Shown in pieces: positions 34,501 through 41,986 of a DNA stretch of 64,000 nucleotides. This stretch comes from DASPKM01 sp035628135 (GTDB taxonomy: Bacteria; Bacteroidota; Bacteroidia; Chitinophagales; Chitinophagaceae), in assembly GCA_035628135.1 (NCBI GenBank), contig DASPKM010000006.1, forward strand, positions 620,001 to 684,000, read 5' to 3'. How positions within the stretch are numbered: the stretch's first letter is position 1; each line of letters begins with the position of its first letter. A program made the translations under genes and the position numbers. The notes below the pieces were generated by a model. It was not told the origin of the DNA. It did not search any database and was given only the letters and a program-made list of their open reading frames with translations.

Positions 34501-35213
34501 TCGATGGACAGTTTGTGGCCAATGGCACTGCCAATAGCGCCAACAACATCAATTCACCAGGGACCATGAGAATGGGCGCCGACCGGCTTACACCCAGTCC
34601 ATTGAATGGATGGATCGGCGAAGTGCGGTTCTGGAACGTGGCGCGCACACCGGCGCAGATCGCGGCATCATTCAATGCAAACCTTACTCTCCCTGCCTTC
34701 GGCTTGGTAAGCTATTACGACATGCGTGACCCGAACGGCCAGACGCTCGGAGACGTTTCAGGCGGTATAAACATCAATAACGGCACCCTCGGAAGCAATG
34801 CAACAGCGGAAGCCCAAGACCCTGTATGGCTTACTCCCGCACAGGTTACATGCAATGTGGGCGGTAACTTCAGGATGATCACGGGCAATACGCAGATACC
34901 GTACAGGCCCGACTCTTCCGGCATTTCAAAGCAAATAGCGCCTTCGAAGCACTCTGAGGATAAGTTGTATATTGCTGCCAGGGTCAGCGTTCAACCCAAT
35001 CCTGCTGCCTCGGCATTTACATTGCAATTGCCGGCGAGGTACAAGCAGGTGGAAATAGAAGTGCTGAATTCGGCAGGCGCTGTTGTGGAAAGGCGCAGGT
35101 TGAAGCAGAACGAAACAAACCTTCGTTTTGGCCAAACGCTGCAACCAGGTTTTTACGTATTGAAAGTGAAGAGCAGTGAAGGAACGGAAACGTTCAAGCT
35201 GGTGAAACAATAG
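31560..35213 (+). CDS. Large T9SS-secreted protein with HExxH metallopeptidase motif and LamG domain
   Basis: The 1217-residue protein has a signal peptide (LLACIAILLSYSAIA), a region of unknown fold to about 400, then a possible zinc-peptidase core with HEFGH near residue 437 in TTYHEFGHFLMWNIQ. A beta-rich stretch (about 690-850) leads to a Pro-rich linker (PPPPPPAPVP, about 860) and a LamG/concanavalin-like domain (about 870-1060, LQFDGVNDFVDIPNN, WVRLNP). The last 85 residues form a type A T9SS sorting domain with VQPNPAASAFTLQLP. It should be exported to the cell surface and may cut or bind glycoproteins. The third zinc ligand is not certain; Glu residues follow within 70 residues. Confidence 0.8.
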   Translation: MKKYTNYLLACIAILLSYSAIANGPTYARAEIENQEIDVNGVIRGNIILYAMDSIQVNQQATTQGPKDWRITIYLPQQTLFPGQSAVIPFTLEYPVNNLPFFPEEIVIEFPVSKYLDANKSMQVVRATGKVYFTPYQTVELISVGAYENMLRTWHTVDSGIPVIRKDIPRDQIPVSDLNFEKDTADGQDMDSIEVRYIRIEGLPYDIPMKVDRSQIPDGWEDDGPDSIESRIAGNTGNYDARHLRFTGRVRGRLTSVITNDVGMVRVIPLSGIHIKLKERDAFFDEDFGEMHTDANGFFDFWYDERQSHMEGNRIELYLIIQSKNKNHDIKAKRHGVFGAAYDQIRELGSIGTNGGLINGNMVTGIRAFRTVNWAVRSWEYCENVGGHALHNDLTILPHANSSRFLADGFLGISAPFTKPTIYLREQDCDQEATTYHEFGHFLMWNIQNRNFITVYSDPSQQGHFWQRENTPELAWSEGWAAAHQMIMDAAHWWEDQEYGFDETFRYTDFGPLYENRLNWFLVNNGIWAENYIGSAIYDLWDGDPDIPEFVQTALFGFVRVGSDDAATWTTRDNVRWDYLWILHPIAWTGGSSGKFKNIEEYFYWFRDHVVGGVDCQGRADVARVFRENMVIMDINDFNTNRPAIATTLSGDDLYIEQTRGYFAQFLGMVTARTVTHRINPPNNYFQTQSRTIDMNFGSNVMNVINENLFVTGAAGVANSRIRINPSSAITNGTVTTCNNPWLTFTFSNFELGGASNRARMEISGISLWQFNNGSNLILNPNSVFVVRAGSTLHIRNGSTVNLAAGTQILVENGGYICIEAGSNIVQTPGTLGFTLQAGAIQGVNPALGIAAGGCLAPPPPPPAPVPNEALQFDGVNDFVDIPNNNGGFNVGAGNFTMEAWVRLNPTPGLQLILSNRTFVNGGTADGFMFAVWGTGANGQPFVQLAGTPNIQPVAPTINLMDGNCHHVAVTRNGTVISFYVDGQFVANGTANSANNINSPGTMRMGADRLTPSPLNGWIGEVRFWNVARTPAQIAASFNANLTLPAFGLVSYYDMRDPNGQTLGDVSGGININNGTLGSNATAEAQDPVWLTPAQVTCNVGGNFRMITGNTQIPYRPDSSGISKQIAPSKHSEDKLYIAARVSVQPNPAASAFTLQLPARYKQVEIEVLNSAGAVVERRRLKQNETNLRFGQTLQPGFYVLKVKSSEGTETFKLVKQ

Positions 35214-35229
35214 ATTCCATTATTACCAG

Positions 35230-35255
35230 GGGGCGGGCAAAGCCCGTCCCCTTTT
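35230..35255 (+). terminator. Intrinsic terminator after the LamG/HExxH gene
   Basis: A GC-rich stem (GGGGCGGGC with GCCCGTCCCC, one bulged T) and AAA loop are followed by TTTTATT. It lies 17 bases after the stop of the large secreted protein. Confidence 0.8.
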
Positions 35256-35267
35256 ATTATATCCTCT

Positions 35268-35912
35268 ATGAGAATAAAAACACAGGTATTGATAACACTG
35301 CTGGCATTTGCCCTTTCTTCGGGTAGCAATAGTTGCGTTAAAAGCAAGAGTAAACACACTTATCCTTTCAGCCAGGAGTTCAAAGACCATACGCTGTTTA
35401 AGACCAATAGCTGGTGGGTATATCAACTGGATGGCGCGGCCACAAGGGACAGCGTGTATGTGTTTCAAAGCGATGTGGGTGTTGCCGATCCATCGCACCT
35501 GAACTATAAATACGAAAGCTATATCATACAATCGCGTTCCACTCACCTCGGCGAATCCGTCATTCAGTCAGGCGTTGCCGCCACTCCTGATGTTTATAAT
35601 TCCGATTTTCAACGGTTCACTTATTCCAGTTCGTTGGGCGCTGACATCGTTGCCTATTTTTCACGGCAAAATCCGGGATATAAATTCGTGTTGTTCCCTT
35701 CGCACGAAACGGAGTATAAGCAACAGGTGGCTACACTCATCGTAAATGGCATTACGTATAACAATGTAAAAATATTTGAAGCGCTTAAGGCTTCATCAAA
35801 TGACCAGCGCTTGCCAAAAGTGATTTGCTTTGCACCGAAGATCGGGATTGTAAGGAAGGAATTGTACAATGGACAGGTCTGGAACCTGGTTAAGCACCAG
35901 GTGGTGCAATAA
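35268..35912 (+). CDS. Uncharacterised lipoprotein
   Basis: The 214-residue protein has a signal peptide with a likely lipobox ending at Cys23 (SGSNSCVKSK). The mature part is rich in aromatic and charged residues (NSWWVYQLDGAATRDSVYVFQ at its start) and reads as a mostly beta fold. I recognise no family. It lies between the terminator of the large secreted protein and a convergent gene that ends 5 bases after it. It is probably attached to the inner face of the outer membrane. Confidence 0.65.
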   Translation: MRIKTQVLITLLAFALSSGSNSCVKSKSKHTYPFSQEFKDHTLFKTNSWWVYQLDGAATRDSVYVFQSDVGVADPSHLNYKYESYIIQSRSTHLGESVIQSGVAATPDVYNSDFQRFTYSSSLGADIVAYFSRQNPGYKFVLFPSHETEYKQQVATLIVNGITYNNVKIFEALKASSNDQRLPKVICFAPKIGIVRKELYNGQVWNLVKHQVVQ

Positions 35913-35917
35913 CTGCA

Positions 35918-36508
35918 TCAAAAACCGAGGGATAATTTCAACCCCATCAACGACAGCGATCTCCTGTCTCCTCTCGGGGTCTCCTGCGGACCCGAAAACG
36001 AAAGATGGAACATCACACGAATGGCGGATTTGGCATCCAGCGGGTATTGCAATCCCGTTCCGAATTCAACGCCGGAAAGCAGTTTGGAGTACCGCTCATT
36101 ACCAAAACTTCCTTGTATTCTTTTTGCCACACTGTAGGTAAGGCCGCCGGCAGCGCTTACGAAAAAGCCGCTGTATTGTTTTTCTGAAACAAACAAATAA
36201 CCCGTCGCCCACAGTTGTGCCAGTGAAATTTTATAATCATCTGAAAAACCTTCAGAGCCGCCGCTGAAGTTGATATCTACATTACCCGACCTGTATCTTT
36301 TCAAATAGTCTGCCTTAACGCCCAATACAAAATGTTTCACCTGTAACAACTGCCTTTCGTATTCCACGCCCAAAGTAAAGCTGATATTGGTAGCATCCAG
36401 CACTACCATTGCCCCTGCGAAGTTGCGGGGTAGCTTAACTTCATCCTGGGAAGATGCGGCAAGTGCGCAACAAATGAATAGCCCTATAAATAAAAGCCGG
36501 TATTTCAT
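35918..36508 (-). CDS. Putative outer-membrane beta-barrel protein
   Basis: The start at ATG 36508 gives a 196-residue protein with a signal peptide (LLFIGLFICCALAASSQ). The longer frame begins upstream of a good promoter box and has no signal peptide at its N-terminus. The mature protein alternates polar and hydrophobic residues (TLGVEYERQLLQVKHF, VMFHLSFSGP) and ends in SLMGLKLSLGF, whose terminal Phe fits an outer-membrane barrel. No family name can be given. It is preceded by a -7 box 15 bases upstream. Confidence 0.6.
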   Translation of the reverse strand: MKYRLLFIGLFICCALAASSQDEVKLPRNFAGAMVVLDATNISFTLGVEYERQLLQVKHFVLGVKADYLKRYRSGNVDINFSGGSEGFSDDYKISLAQLWATGYLFVSEKQYSGFFVSAAGGLTYSVAKRIQGSFGNERYSKLLSGVEFGTGLQYPLDAKSAIRVMFHLSFSGPQETPRGDRRSLSLMGLKLSLGF

Positions 36509-36523
36509 TGGTCCGTTTAAAAC

Positions 36524-36531
36524 CAAAGATA
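36524..36531 (-). promoter_or_regulatory. -7 promoter box for the barrel-like gene
   Basis: Minus-strand TATCTTTG, an exact TAnnTTTG match, 15 bases upstream of ATG 36508. This supports that start over the longer frame. Confidence 0.5.
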
Positions 36532-36620
36532 ACCGGCTTGTTTGTTCGATGATCGCCGCACAACACAATTCACAATCCTTTGTATTGGCTTGCGGCAAGC
36601 AGTAGAGGTTGCGGAAATAT

Positions 36621-38309
36621 TTATCGTTTTGCCTGTGCGCCGCCAAGGAACTTTTGCGCCGCGCTCAGCTCGGGCCTGCCCTTCCCTGTTCCTATCGTGC
36701 GTAATTGAGTATAGTACTGCTCCGCTTTTTGAAGATTGCCTGATTTTTCAGCCGCCAATCCAGCGCCGTATACGCCATTGAACCTGTTGGGATGGCGTTT
36801 CATATCCTGCTCATAAGTTTCCAGTGCCTTGTCGGGTTGTTGCAGCGCCAGGTACATGTCTGCCAGCATTTCTCTTGCGGGCAATACTTCTCCCGGAGTT
36901 ACGGGATGCTTTTCCGTTGCATCTTCAAGGGCAGCGGCCTGTTGCATCAGTTCCAGTGCCCTGGCCTGGTCCCCTTTCTTCAATGCTATCCATGCTTCGC
37001 CGGTTTTTATTTGTACTTCTACCTGGTCTGCTTTGTATTGGTCTTTTTGTTCCAGCAGCTTGTCCCGGATGTTTTTCAGTGTATTCAGTTCGTTGTTGGC
37101 CCCCGCAAGATTGTTCGTGTGGGCCATGCCCATCAATCTTGCAAAATGTACAATGCCTTTTTGCCAGATGAATTTGTCCCACGGAAACGATGCGGGATGA
37201 AGCTCCAGTTGTGCAGCTTCTTTCCATTGCCTGTTTTCCAATACATATCTTGAAGGAATGGCTGCATAAGCGTAAGCCACCTTAAAATTATTGTCTGATA
37301 CTTTTTGAATGCTTCGCAGGTAATCCCATTGCTGTTTGGCGCGTTCGTTATCGCCTTGTTGCAGGTAGGCATATACCAGGTAGTCCATGCCGTGCAGCTC
37401 TTCGTCCCAGGTGCCTTTGATGCCCGCGCTTTCAGCATAGCATTTCGCGGAATTTACAGATGCGAGGTTTGATTTCACAGCTTCATCCCATAATCCAAGA
37501 CGGGTAAAGATGTGCGAGGGCATGTGTTGCGCATGTGCAGACGCAGGTGCAACGGCCGCGTACTTTCTTGCAGCAGGCAGCGCCAATTCAGCAAGGTCGG
37601 GATTATCATAATTATGAATGATATAATGCACGATGCCGGGATGATTTGGTTCGCCCCCATATATTTTATTCAGGATATCGCCGGCCTTCTTTTGATTGGC
37701 GTAGGTTTTATCGGTAGGACTGGCGGTGGTGTTCAACGCAAGCGCATAAAAGATGGCAGCCTCTTTATCTGCGGGATAGGTGGCATACATCTTCTCCATT
37801 GCCTTTTCGTAATTGAGGCAGCGGGTTTTGTGATCGAGCTTATCGTGGCCATCATAAAATGCGCCTATTGCCTCGATATATTCAGTTTCGCGTTTTGTCT
37901 TATCGCTGATGGAGCGGGCTGCTTCCACTGCTTTGGAACCTTTCTTCAGTTCGGCCTCGTTCGGCGGCGTCCACAACGGGTGGAAATTGCTCATGGCAAC
38001 GCCCCAGTAAGCCATTGCGCAGGAAGGATCTTTATCGATGATGGCGGCAAATGCTTTTTCCGCCTCATCGTATTCAAACGAGTGCAGCATGGCAATGGCC
38101 TGGTCAAAATCTTTTTTTACTTCGGGCGAAGCAGAGACCATAAAATCCACCGACCCGAAATTTCCACCGGAAGGCCCGCACCAGATGATGCTTCCTTTTT
38201 TAAGGTTGAGGGCCTGGATGGCCTCGGAAGAAGGGGCCTTGCTGGATGAGTTACAGGACAACATCGCTGCGCAGGCGGCGATACAACAGAAAAACGACAA
38301 ACTTCTCAT
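36621..38309 (-). CDS. TPR-repeat lipoprotein
   Basis: The ATG at 38309 gives a 562-residue protein with a lipoprotein signal (CCIAACAAMLSCNSS, Cys19). At least seven tetratricopeptide-like helices pairs follow: HSFEYDEAEKAFAAIIDKDPSCAMAYWGVA (about 80-110, read as two parts), HIFTRLGLWDEAVKSNL, and YLALQQPDKALETYEQDMKRHPN near the end. The first half also has SCAMAYWGVAMSNFHPLW, found in a Bacteroidota TPR family of unknown role. It probably sits on the outer membrane and binds other proteins. The upstream extension to 38399 is unlikely to be translated, because it precedes the signal peptide. Confidence 0.83.
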   Translation of the reverse strand: MRSLSFFCCIAACAAMLSCNSSSKAPSSEAIQALNLKKGSIIWCGPSGGNFGSVDFMVSASPEVKKDFDQAIAMLHSFEYDEAEKAFAAIIDKDPSCAMAYWGVAMSNFHPLWTPPNEAELKKGSKAVEAARSISDKTKRETEYIEAIGAFYDGHDKLDHKTRCLNYEKAMEKMYATYPADKEAAIFYALALNTTASPTDKTYANQKKAGDILNKIYGGEPNHPGIVHYIIHNYDNPDLAELALPAARKYAAVAPASAHAQHMPSHIFTRLGLWDEAVKSNLASVNSAKCYAESAGIKGTWDEELHGMDYLVYAYLQQGDNERAKQQWDYLRSIQKVSDNNFKVAYAYAAIPSRYVLENRQWKEAAQLELHPASFPWDKFIWQKGIVHFARLMGMAHTNNLAGANNELNTLKNIRDKLLEQKDQYKADQVEVQIKTGEAWIALKKGDQARALELMQQAAALEDATEKHPVTPGEVLPAREMLADMYLALQQPDKALETYEQDMKRHPNRFNGVYGAGLAAEKSGNLQKAEQYYTQLRTIGTGKGRPELSAAQKFLGGAQAKR

Positions 38310-38424
38310 GTTGCTAAATTTAGCGTTCAATAAATCGGCAAGGGAAAAGGTTATGGAGGCTTTCACGGAGTGCATGATAAATGTAATTGAAATTATCATA
38401 TTTCAATATACCACTTTACGGGAT

Positions 38425-39132
38425 TTACCGAACGGCAGGTTTTCGCACGATTATCGGCTTCTTTTTTCTTATCAGCCAATAATTTACCGCCAGCGTGGTA
38501 ATCAATGGTACATACATCACAATGAACCATATTGTCCATGAAACGGTGATGGCGGGCTGATGGGTAACTACAAAGATCCCTTTGCCGATAGGTCCCTGCG
38601 AGAATACAAACCCATGGGTAAGATTCCATCCCAGATGGATTGCGATTGGTATATACAATGACAGGGTTTTCGCGTATCCGTAGGCTAATATCACTCCCAT
38701 AAGGCCTGTGGTAATAAAAACCACGATCATTTGCGGCACACTGCCCAATATCCCGAACGAAAACCAATGGTAAACGCCAAAAGCAACTGCTGAAATGATG
38801 ATCGCCGGTACGCTGCCCAATCTCTTAATGAGTATGTACAACAATACCCCGCGGAAGATAAGCTCTTCGAACAGTACAGATTTGATATTCCACCAAAGTC
38901 CCTGCATCACCAGGTTGAATGTCAATGCAGGGTTTATTCCCCACTGCTCACTGCCGAAGTACATTCTCAATCCAATGGCCAGAACGGCGCAGAGTGCGGT
39001 AGCGATTAAGAATATCCCGAAATCAGCCAGCCTGCGCGGGGTAGGCATAAGGCCGAGCACACCAAGGTGTTTCCTTTCGATAAGCCATACCAATAGCCAG
39101 GAAATGGCAAGTTGAATGATAATACCGAGCAT
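38425..39132 (-). CDS. CPBP-family intramembrane metalloprotease
   Basis: The 235-residue protein has about six membrane helices and the CPBP (Abi/CAAX) motifs: the Glu-Glu in SVLFEELIFRGVLLYIL, then AVAFGVYHWFSFG with His as the second site, and AIHLGWNLTHGF with His-x-x-x-Asn as the third. These are intramembrane proteases; bacterial members are implicated in immunity to bacteriocins and protein maturation. The substrate is unknown. I start at ATG 39132, because the longer frame to 39198 runs through the terminator hairpin of the upstream gene. Confidence 0.87.
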   Translation of the reverse strand: MLGIIIQLAISWLLVWLIERKHLGVLGLMPTPRRLADFGIFLIATALCAVLAIGLRMYFGSEQWGINPALTFNLVMQGLWWNIKSVLFEELIFRGVLLYILIKRLGSVPAIIISAVAFGVYHWFSFGILGSVPQMIVVFITTGLMGVILAYGYAKTLSLYIPIAIHLGWNLTHGFVFSQGPIGKGIFVVTHQPAITVSWTIWFIVMYVPLITTLAVNYWLIRKKKPIIVRKPAVR

Positions 39133-39171
39133 AGGTATGATTATACTGTAAAAAGGGAAAATTAAATGAAA

Positions 39172-39193
39172 AAGGCGGCTTTGCAGCCGCCTT
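39172..39193 (-). terminator. Intrinsic terminator after the PKD/Ig-type gene
   Basis: A 9-bp stem (AAGGCGGCT and complement) closes a 4-base loop. On the minus strand it is followed by TTTTTCATTTAATTTT. It lies downstream of the frameshift-restored end at 39218 of the gene above. Confidence 0.8.
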
Positions 39194-39251
39194 ACCATTT
39201 TATCAATTAGCCCGCCGTTACTCCAGCACTACTTTTTTAGTTTGCTTGAAA

Positions 39252-40775
39252 TCACCGTCGATATATCGCAGGTAATAAATTCCCCTTTTTCGGTGAGCGC
39301 ACGTCGAGCCCGTATTTTGCCTGCCGGCTGTTGAATTTCCAAACCTTCACTTTATTAAATGTCGTGTTCTCATACAATTCTATAACAATGTCGGCTTTTT
39401 TATCAGATGGTTTGATGGGTTTTGCATTTTCCGTTACCCTAAGTTGAATAAAACCTTTTGCAGGGTTGGGCAGCAATGTAACCAGGTACCGGGCGCCGCA
39501 GCCACCACCGCAGCTACTATATACTTCCACGGTCCTTGTAGATTCCAGCGTACTTACACCGCACTGGTTCACTGCTTTCACAAATATTACGTAGGTGCCA
39601 GGGTCCCATGGAATAAAGGGGAAGGTAGATGAGGTCAGTGACGGATCTATCACCTCGTTGCCCTGAAACCTATATCCCCATTCATAATGTGTAAAGCTTC
39701 CATGACCGGAGCTCTGTACTGCCTGAAATGTATTGATAGCTCCCACTTCGTAGCAGCAAGGTTCGGGGCCTGGGTATGCATTGATGCTAAAACCTATATA
39801 GGGCGTGCCGAAGCTAACATTCTTTGATACGGGAAAAGTTAGGGAGCACCCGGTTATAGAAACTTCTGCACTTATCGTGGCTAGTCCATTAGCAGAAGAA
39901 GTAGGTGATATGGTCACGCTGCTGCCGCTGCCTGTAATGGAGTAATAACTGTGCGGCGCCCAGGAAATACTCCCATTTATTGGTATACCCGAAACACTGT
40001 AAGTGTAATCATTGGGATAGCAGAGCGGTGTGGTGCCGGACATGCTAAGTGGTGGTCCCGGCCTGGAAATCGGGATTGACGTGATAGGTCCTTTCTCAAG
40101 TCCCGCGCCGCATGCGGTATTCACAGGTCTGATCTGGAGAAACCCACCGGTTACCTTGTCGGAGGTGATGGAAACGCTGTTGTCATCGGCCATCCAGGTA
40201 ACGCCGTCAGAAACATCGGTGCCTCTTTTCCAACCTGCCGGCAACAAGTACTCGTAGTTTGTAACGGTGCCGAACTGTAGCGGCGGCGCTTCATATACAT
40301 TCACATATTTAACATTGGTGAATGTTATCGTATAGGGTACTTCCTCGCAGGCATTGGGATTAAGGGACGCGGGATTGGGCTGAATGGTTGAAGTGTTGTT
40401 TTGCGGGTACAGTGATTTAATGCGCATAAACGTGAAATCTGTATAAACTTCTGTATTGGCCGGATTTCTATAGTAGACCCGGAACGATTGCCTGGAATTA
40501 TTATCTGAAAACCTGCCGACAAAGGTGAAAGTGGTAGTGCCGCTGATGGTTTGAACATTCGCTGCATTCGACACCACGATGCCGCCGATCAGGTTCGCCC
40601 ACCCAATAACGTTAGGCAATGGATTAGTGGCATGAGTGTTGGGCAACGTGACAGAGAACGTAATGTTTGTCGCAGGACAATGTTCATCATTTACTCCTGG
40701 ACTAATTGACTGTGCGCCGGCGTGCGTGATAAGCATTACGCCTGCGATGGATGCTAGCATTAATTTAATAGTCAT
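39252..40775 (-). CDS. Secreted PKD/Ig-type protein; T9SS sorting domain cut by a frameshift
   Basis: The 507-residue protein as read has a signal peptide (LMLASIAGVMLITHAGA) and immunoglobulin/PKD-like modules (PRPGPPLSMSGTTPLC, VRTVEVYSSCGGGCG). It enters a type A T9SS sorting domain at YLVTLLPNPAKGFIQLR, but the last 13 residues (SPKKGNLLPAIYRR) are out of frame. Removing one G from the G4 tract (39282-39285, next to an A5 run on the coding strand) restores GIYYLRYIDGDFKQTKKVV and a TAA at 39218, which is the expected ending. Without it the sorting signal is damaged and secretion should fail. It may be a sequencing error. Confidence 0.8.
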   Translation of the reverse strand: MTIKLMLASIAGVMLITHAGAQSISPGVNDEHCPATNITFSVTLPNTHATNPLPNVIGWANLIGGIVVSNAANVQTISGTTTFTFVGRFSDNNSRQSFRVYYRNPANTEVYTDFTFMRIKSLYPQNNTSTIQPNPASLNPNACEEVPYTITFTNVKYVNVYEAPPLQFGTVTNYEYLLPAGWKRGTDVSDGVTWMADDNSVSITSDKVTGGFLQIRPVNTACGAGLEKGPITSIPISRPGPPLSMSGTTPLCYPNDYTYSVSGIPINGSISWAPHSYYSITGSGSSVTISPTSSANGLATISAEVSITGCSLTFPVSKNVSFGTPYIGFSINAYPGPEPCCYEVGAINTFQAVQSSGHGSFTHYEWGYRFQGNEVIDPSLTSSTFPFIPWDPGTYVIFVKAVNQCGVSTLESTRTVEVYSSCGGGCGARYLVTLLPNPAKGFIQLRVTENAKPIKPSDKKADIVIELYENTTFNKVKVWKFNSRQAKYGLDVRSPKKGNLLPAIYRR

Positions 40776-41137
40776 AAGAAGGGTATTTACTGGTTAGGAG
40801 ATTTTGCTACTTCCCAGGAGCCGCCCGTTTCTTATGATAGATACATCAAATGTCTTAGCCGGGCGTTGCATGAAGAATGCCAGAGCCATGTAAAGCAGGA
40901 ATTGCTGAATGAATAAAGGTGTGAAAAATGGCGCCTTTGTGTAAGGCAGCACAGTAAGTATTCCGGCTGCATATAGCGTTTTGGTTGAACGATCACAAGA
41001 AAGAATTCGAATAACAATTTACTGCAATATGTTATAATCGCCATCGCTGTGAACAATTATTTGCAGGAAAGAAAATTTGAGATTTGCATCTTGAAATATG
41101 AGCTTTGCAAACTGATTTATAATCTATTATCGTAACA
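40776..41137. other. Intergenic region before the metal cassette
   Basis: No gene is evident in these 362 bases. Near the regulator start, AGATTTGCATCT at 41081-41092 is an interrupted palindrome (AGAT/ATCT) and TTTGCA recurs about 20 bases later. Both could be operator sites for the metal-type regulator at 41138. No TAnnTTTG box is present. Confidence 0.35.
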
Positions 41138-41713
41138 ATGGCAGGTAAGTCGAATACATTGTTCATCAAAAACATGGTTTGCCAGCGGTGCATCATGACC
41201 GTTGAGGGCATTCTTGACAAGCTCGATATCCCCTATAACAGTGTTTCGCTGGGGGAAGTGGAGCTTGCCGGCAAGCTAAACGTTACCCGGCAGAAAGAGT
41301 TGGATGCGGCACTGCACAAAGTAGGATTTGAACTGATCGAGACCAGGGTGAACAAGATCGTGGAAGACATCAAGCAGTCGGTGATGGAATACCTGGCATT
41401 GGGTATGGAAAGCCAGGACCAGAAACTTTCTTCGTTTATTACAGCCCGCGTTCCGTATGAGTACAGCTACTTAAGCGATCTTTTTTCATCCATCGAGGGC
41501 AAGACCATCGAGCAGTATTTCATCTTACAAAGAATAGAGAAGGTAAAAGAGTTGCTGGTGTATGACCAGCTTTCCCTGACAGAAATATCTTATCGCACGG
41601 GATTTAGCAGCGTGCATCATTTGTCTTCACAATTTAAGAAGGTCACGGGGCTTACGCCTTCGCATTTTAAGAAGATAGGCGTGGAGAAGCGCAGGTCGCT
41701 GGATAGCCTGTGA
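41138..41713 (+). CDS. AraC-type regulator with N-terminal HMA-like CxxC domain
   Basis: The 191-residue protein joins two parts. Residues 1-75 resemble a heavy-metal-associated domain with the metal site MVCQRC (Met-x-Cys-x-x-Cys) in FIKNMVCQRCIMTVEGIL. Residues about 90-185 are an AraC/XylS helix-turn-helix with LTEISYRTGFSSVHHLSSQF and FKKVTGLTPSHFKK. A soluble metal ion, most likely Cu(I), should bind the first domain and alter DNA binding. The next two coding units are a cysteine-rich peptide and a multicopper oxidase, so control of copper handling is likely. Related regulators in Bacteroidota often sit beside metal genes. Confidence 0.85.
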   Translation: MAGKSNTLFIKNMVCQRCIMTVEGILDKLDIPYNSVSLGEVELAGKLNVTRQKELDAALHKVGFELIETRVNKIVEDIKQSVMEYLALGMESQDQKLSSFITARVPYEYSYLSDLFSSIEGKTIEQYFILQRIEKVKELLVYDQLSLTEISYRTGFSSVHHLSSQFKKVTGLTPSHFKKIGVEKRRSLDSL

Positions 41714-41772
41714 TCCAAAAATTATGTACATCTTTCCCTCAATTGCGTAAGGCTTAGGCCCCTATGCGATGG

Positions 41773-41780
41773 TAGTTTTG
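41773..41780 (+). promoter_or_regulatory. -7 promoter box for the cysteine-rich peptide
   Basis: TAGTTTTG matches TAnnTTTG exactly and lies 38 bases before the ATG at 41819, giving an mRNA leader of about 30 bases. A clear -33 element is not visible. Confidence 0.5.
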
Positions 41781-41818
41781 TGATGTCAATCTGATCGATA
41801 ACGATAAAATAAAACATC

Positions 41819-41917
41819 ATGAAAACAACACATCAATTGGATCAAAATCCCGGTTGCTCTTGTAATCCCTGTTTGTGCGGACCTGATTGTGCTTGCGGCA
41901 CAGCCAGTGCAGAGTAA
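41819..41917 (+). CDS. 32-residue cysteine-rich metal-binding peptide (metallothionein-like)
   Basis: This frame is too short for usual ORF cut-offs. It encodes 32 residues with six cysteines in fourteen positions, read as CSC, NPC, LCGPD, CAC, and ends in GTASAE. Evidence that it is real: an in-frame ATG and TAA, a -7 promoter box upstream, a GC hairpin terminator 22 bases after the stop, and a place between a CxxC-type metal regulator and a multicopper oxidase. It probably binds Cu(I) or another soft metal in the cytosol. No homology to a named metallothionein could be tested, and no ribosome-binding site is visible. Confidence 0.65.
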   Translation: MKTTHQLDQNPGCSCNPCLCGPDCACGTASAE

Positions 41918-41938
41918 CACCGGCTGATAATTTCTCAC

Positions 41939-41961
41939 GGGCCGCCTTCGGCGGCCCTTAT
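41939..41961 (+). terminator. Terminator after the cysteine-rich peptide
   Basis: GGGCCGCC and GGCGGCCC pair around a 3-base loop (TTC) and are followed by TTATTT. It would end the small peptide transcript before the oxidase gene, so readthrough or a second promoter must serve the oxidase. Confidence 0.75.
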
Positions 41962-41986
41962 TTAAGAAACCATACACTACATAACC

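Noticed and set aside
40832..41220. Short minus-strand frames before and across the metal regulator
   Set aside because: They run against the regulator's start or through low-complexity sequence and have no support.
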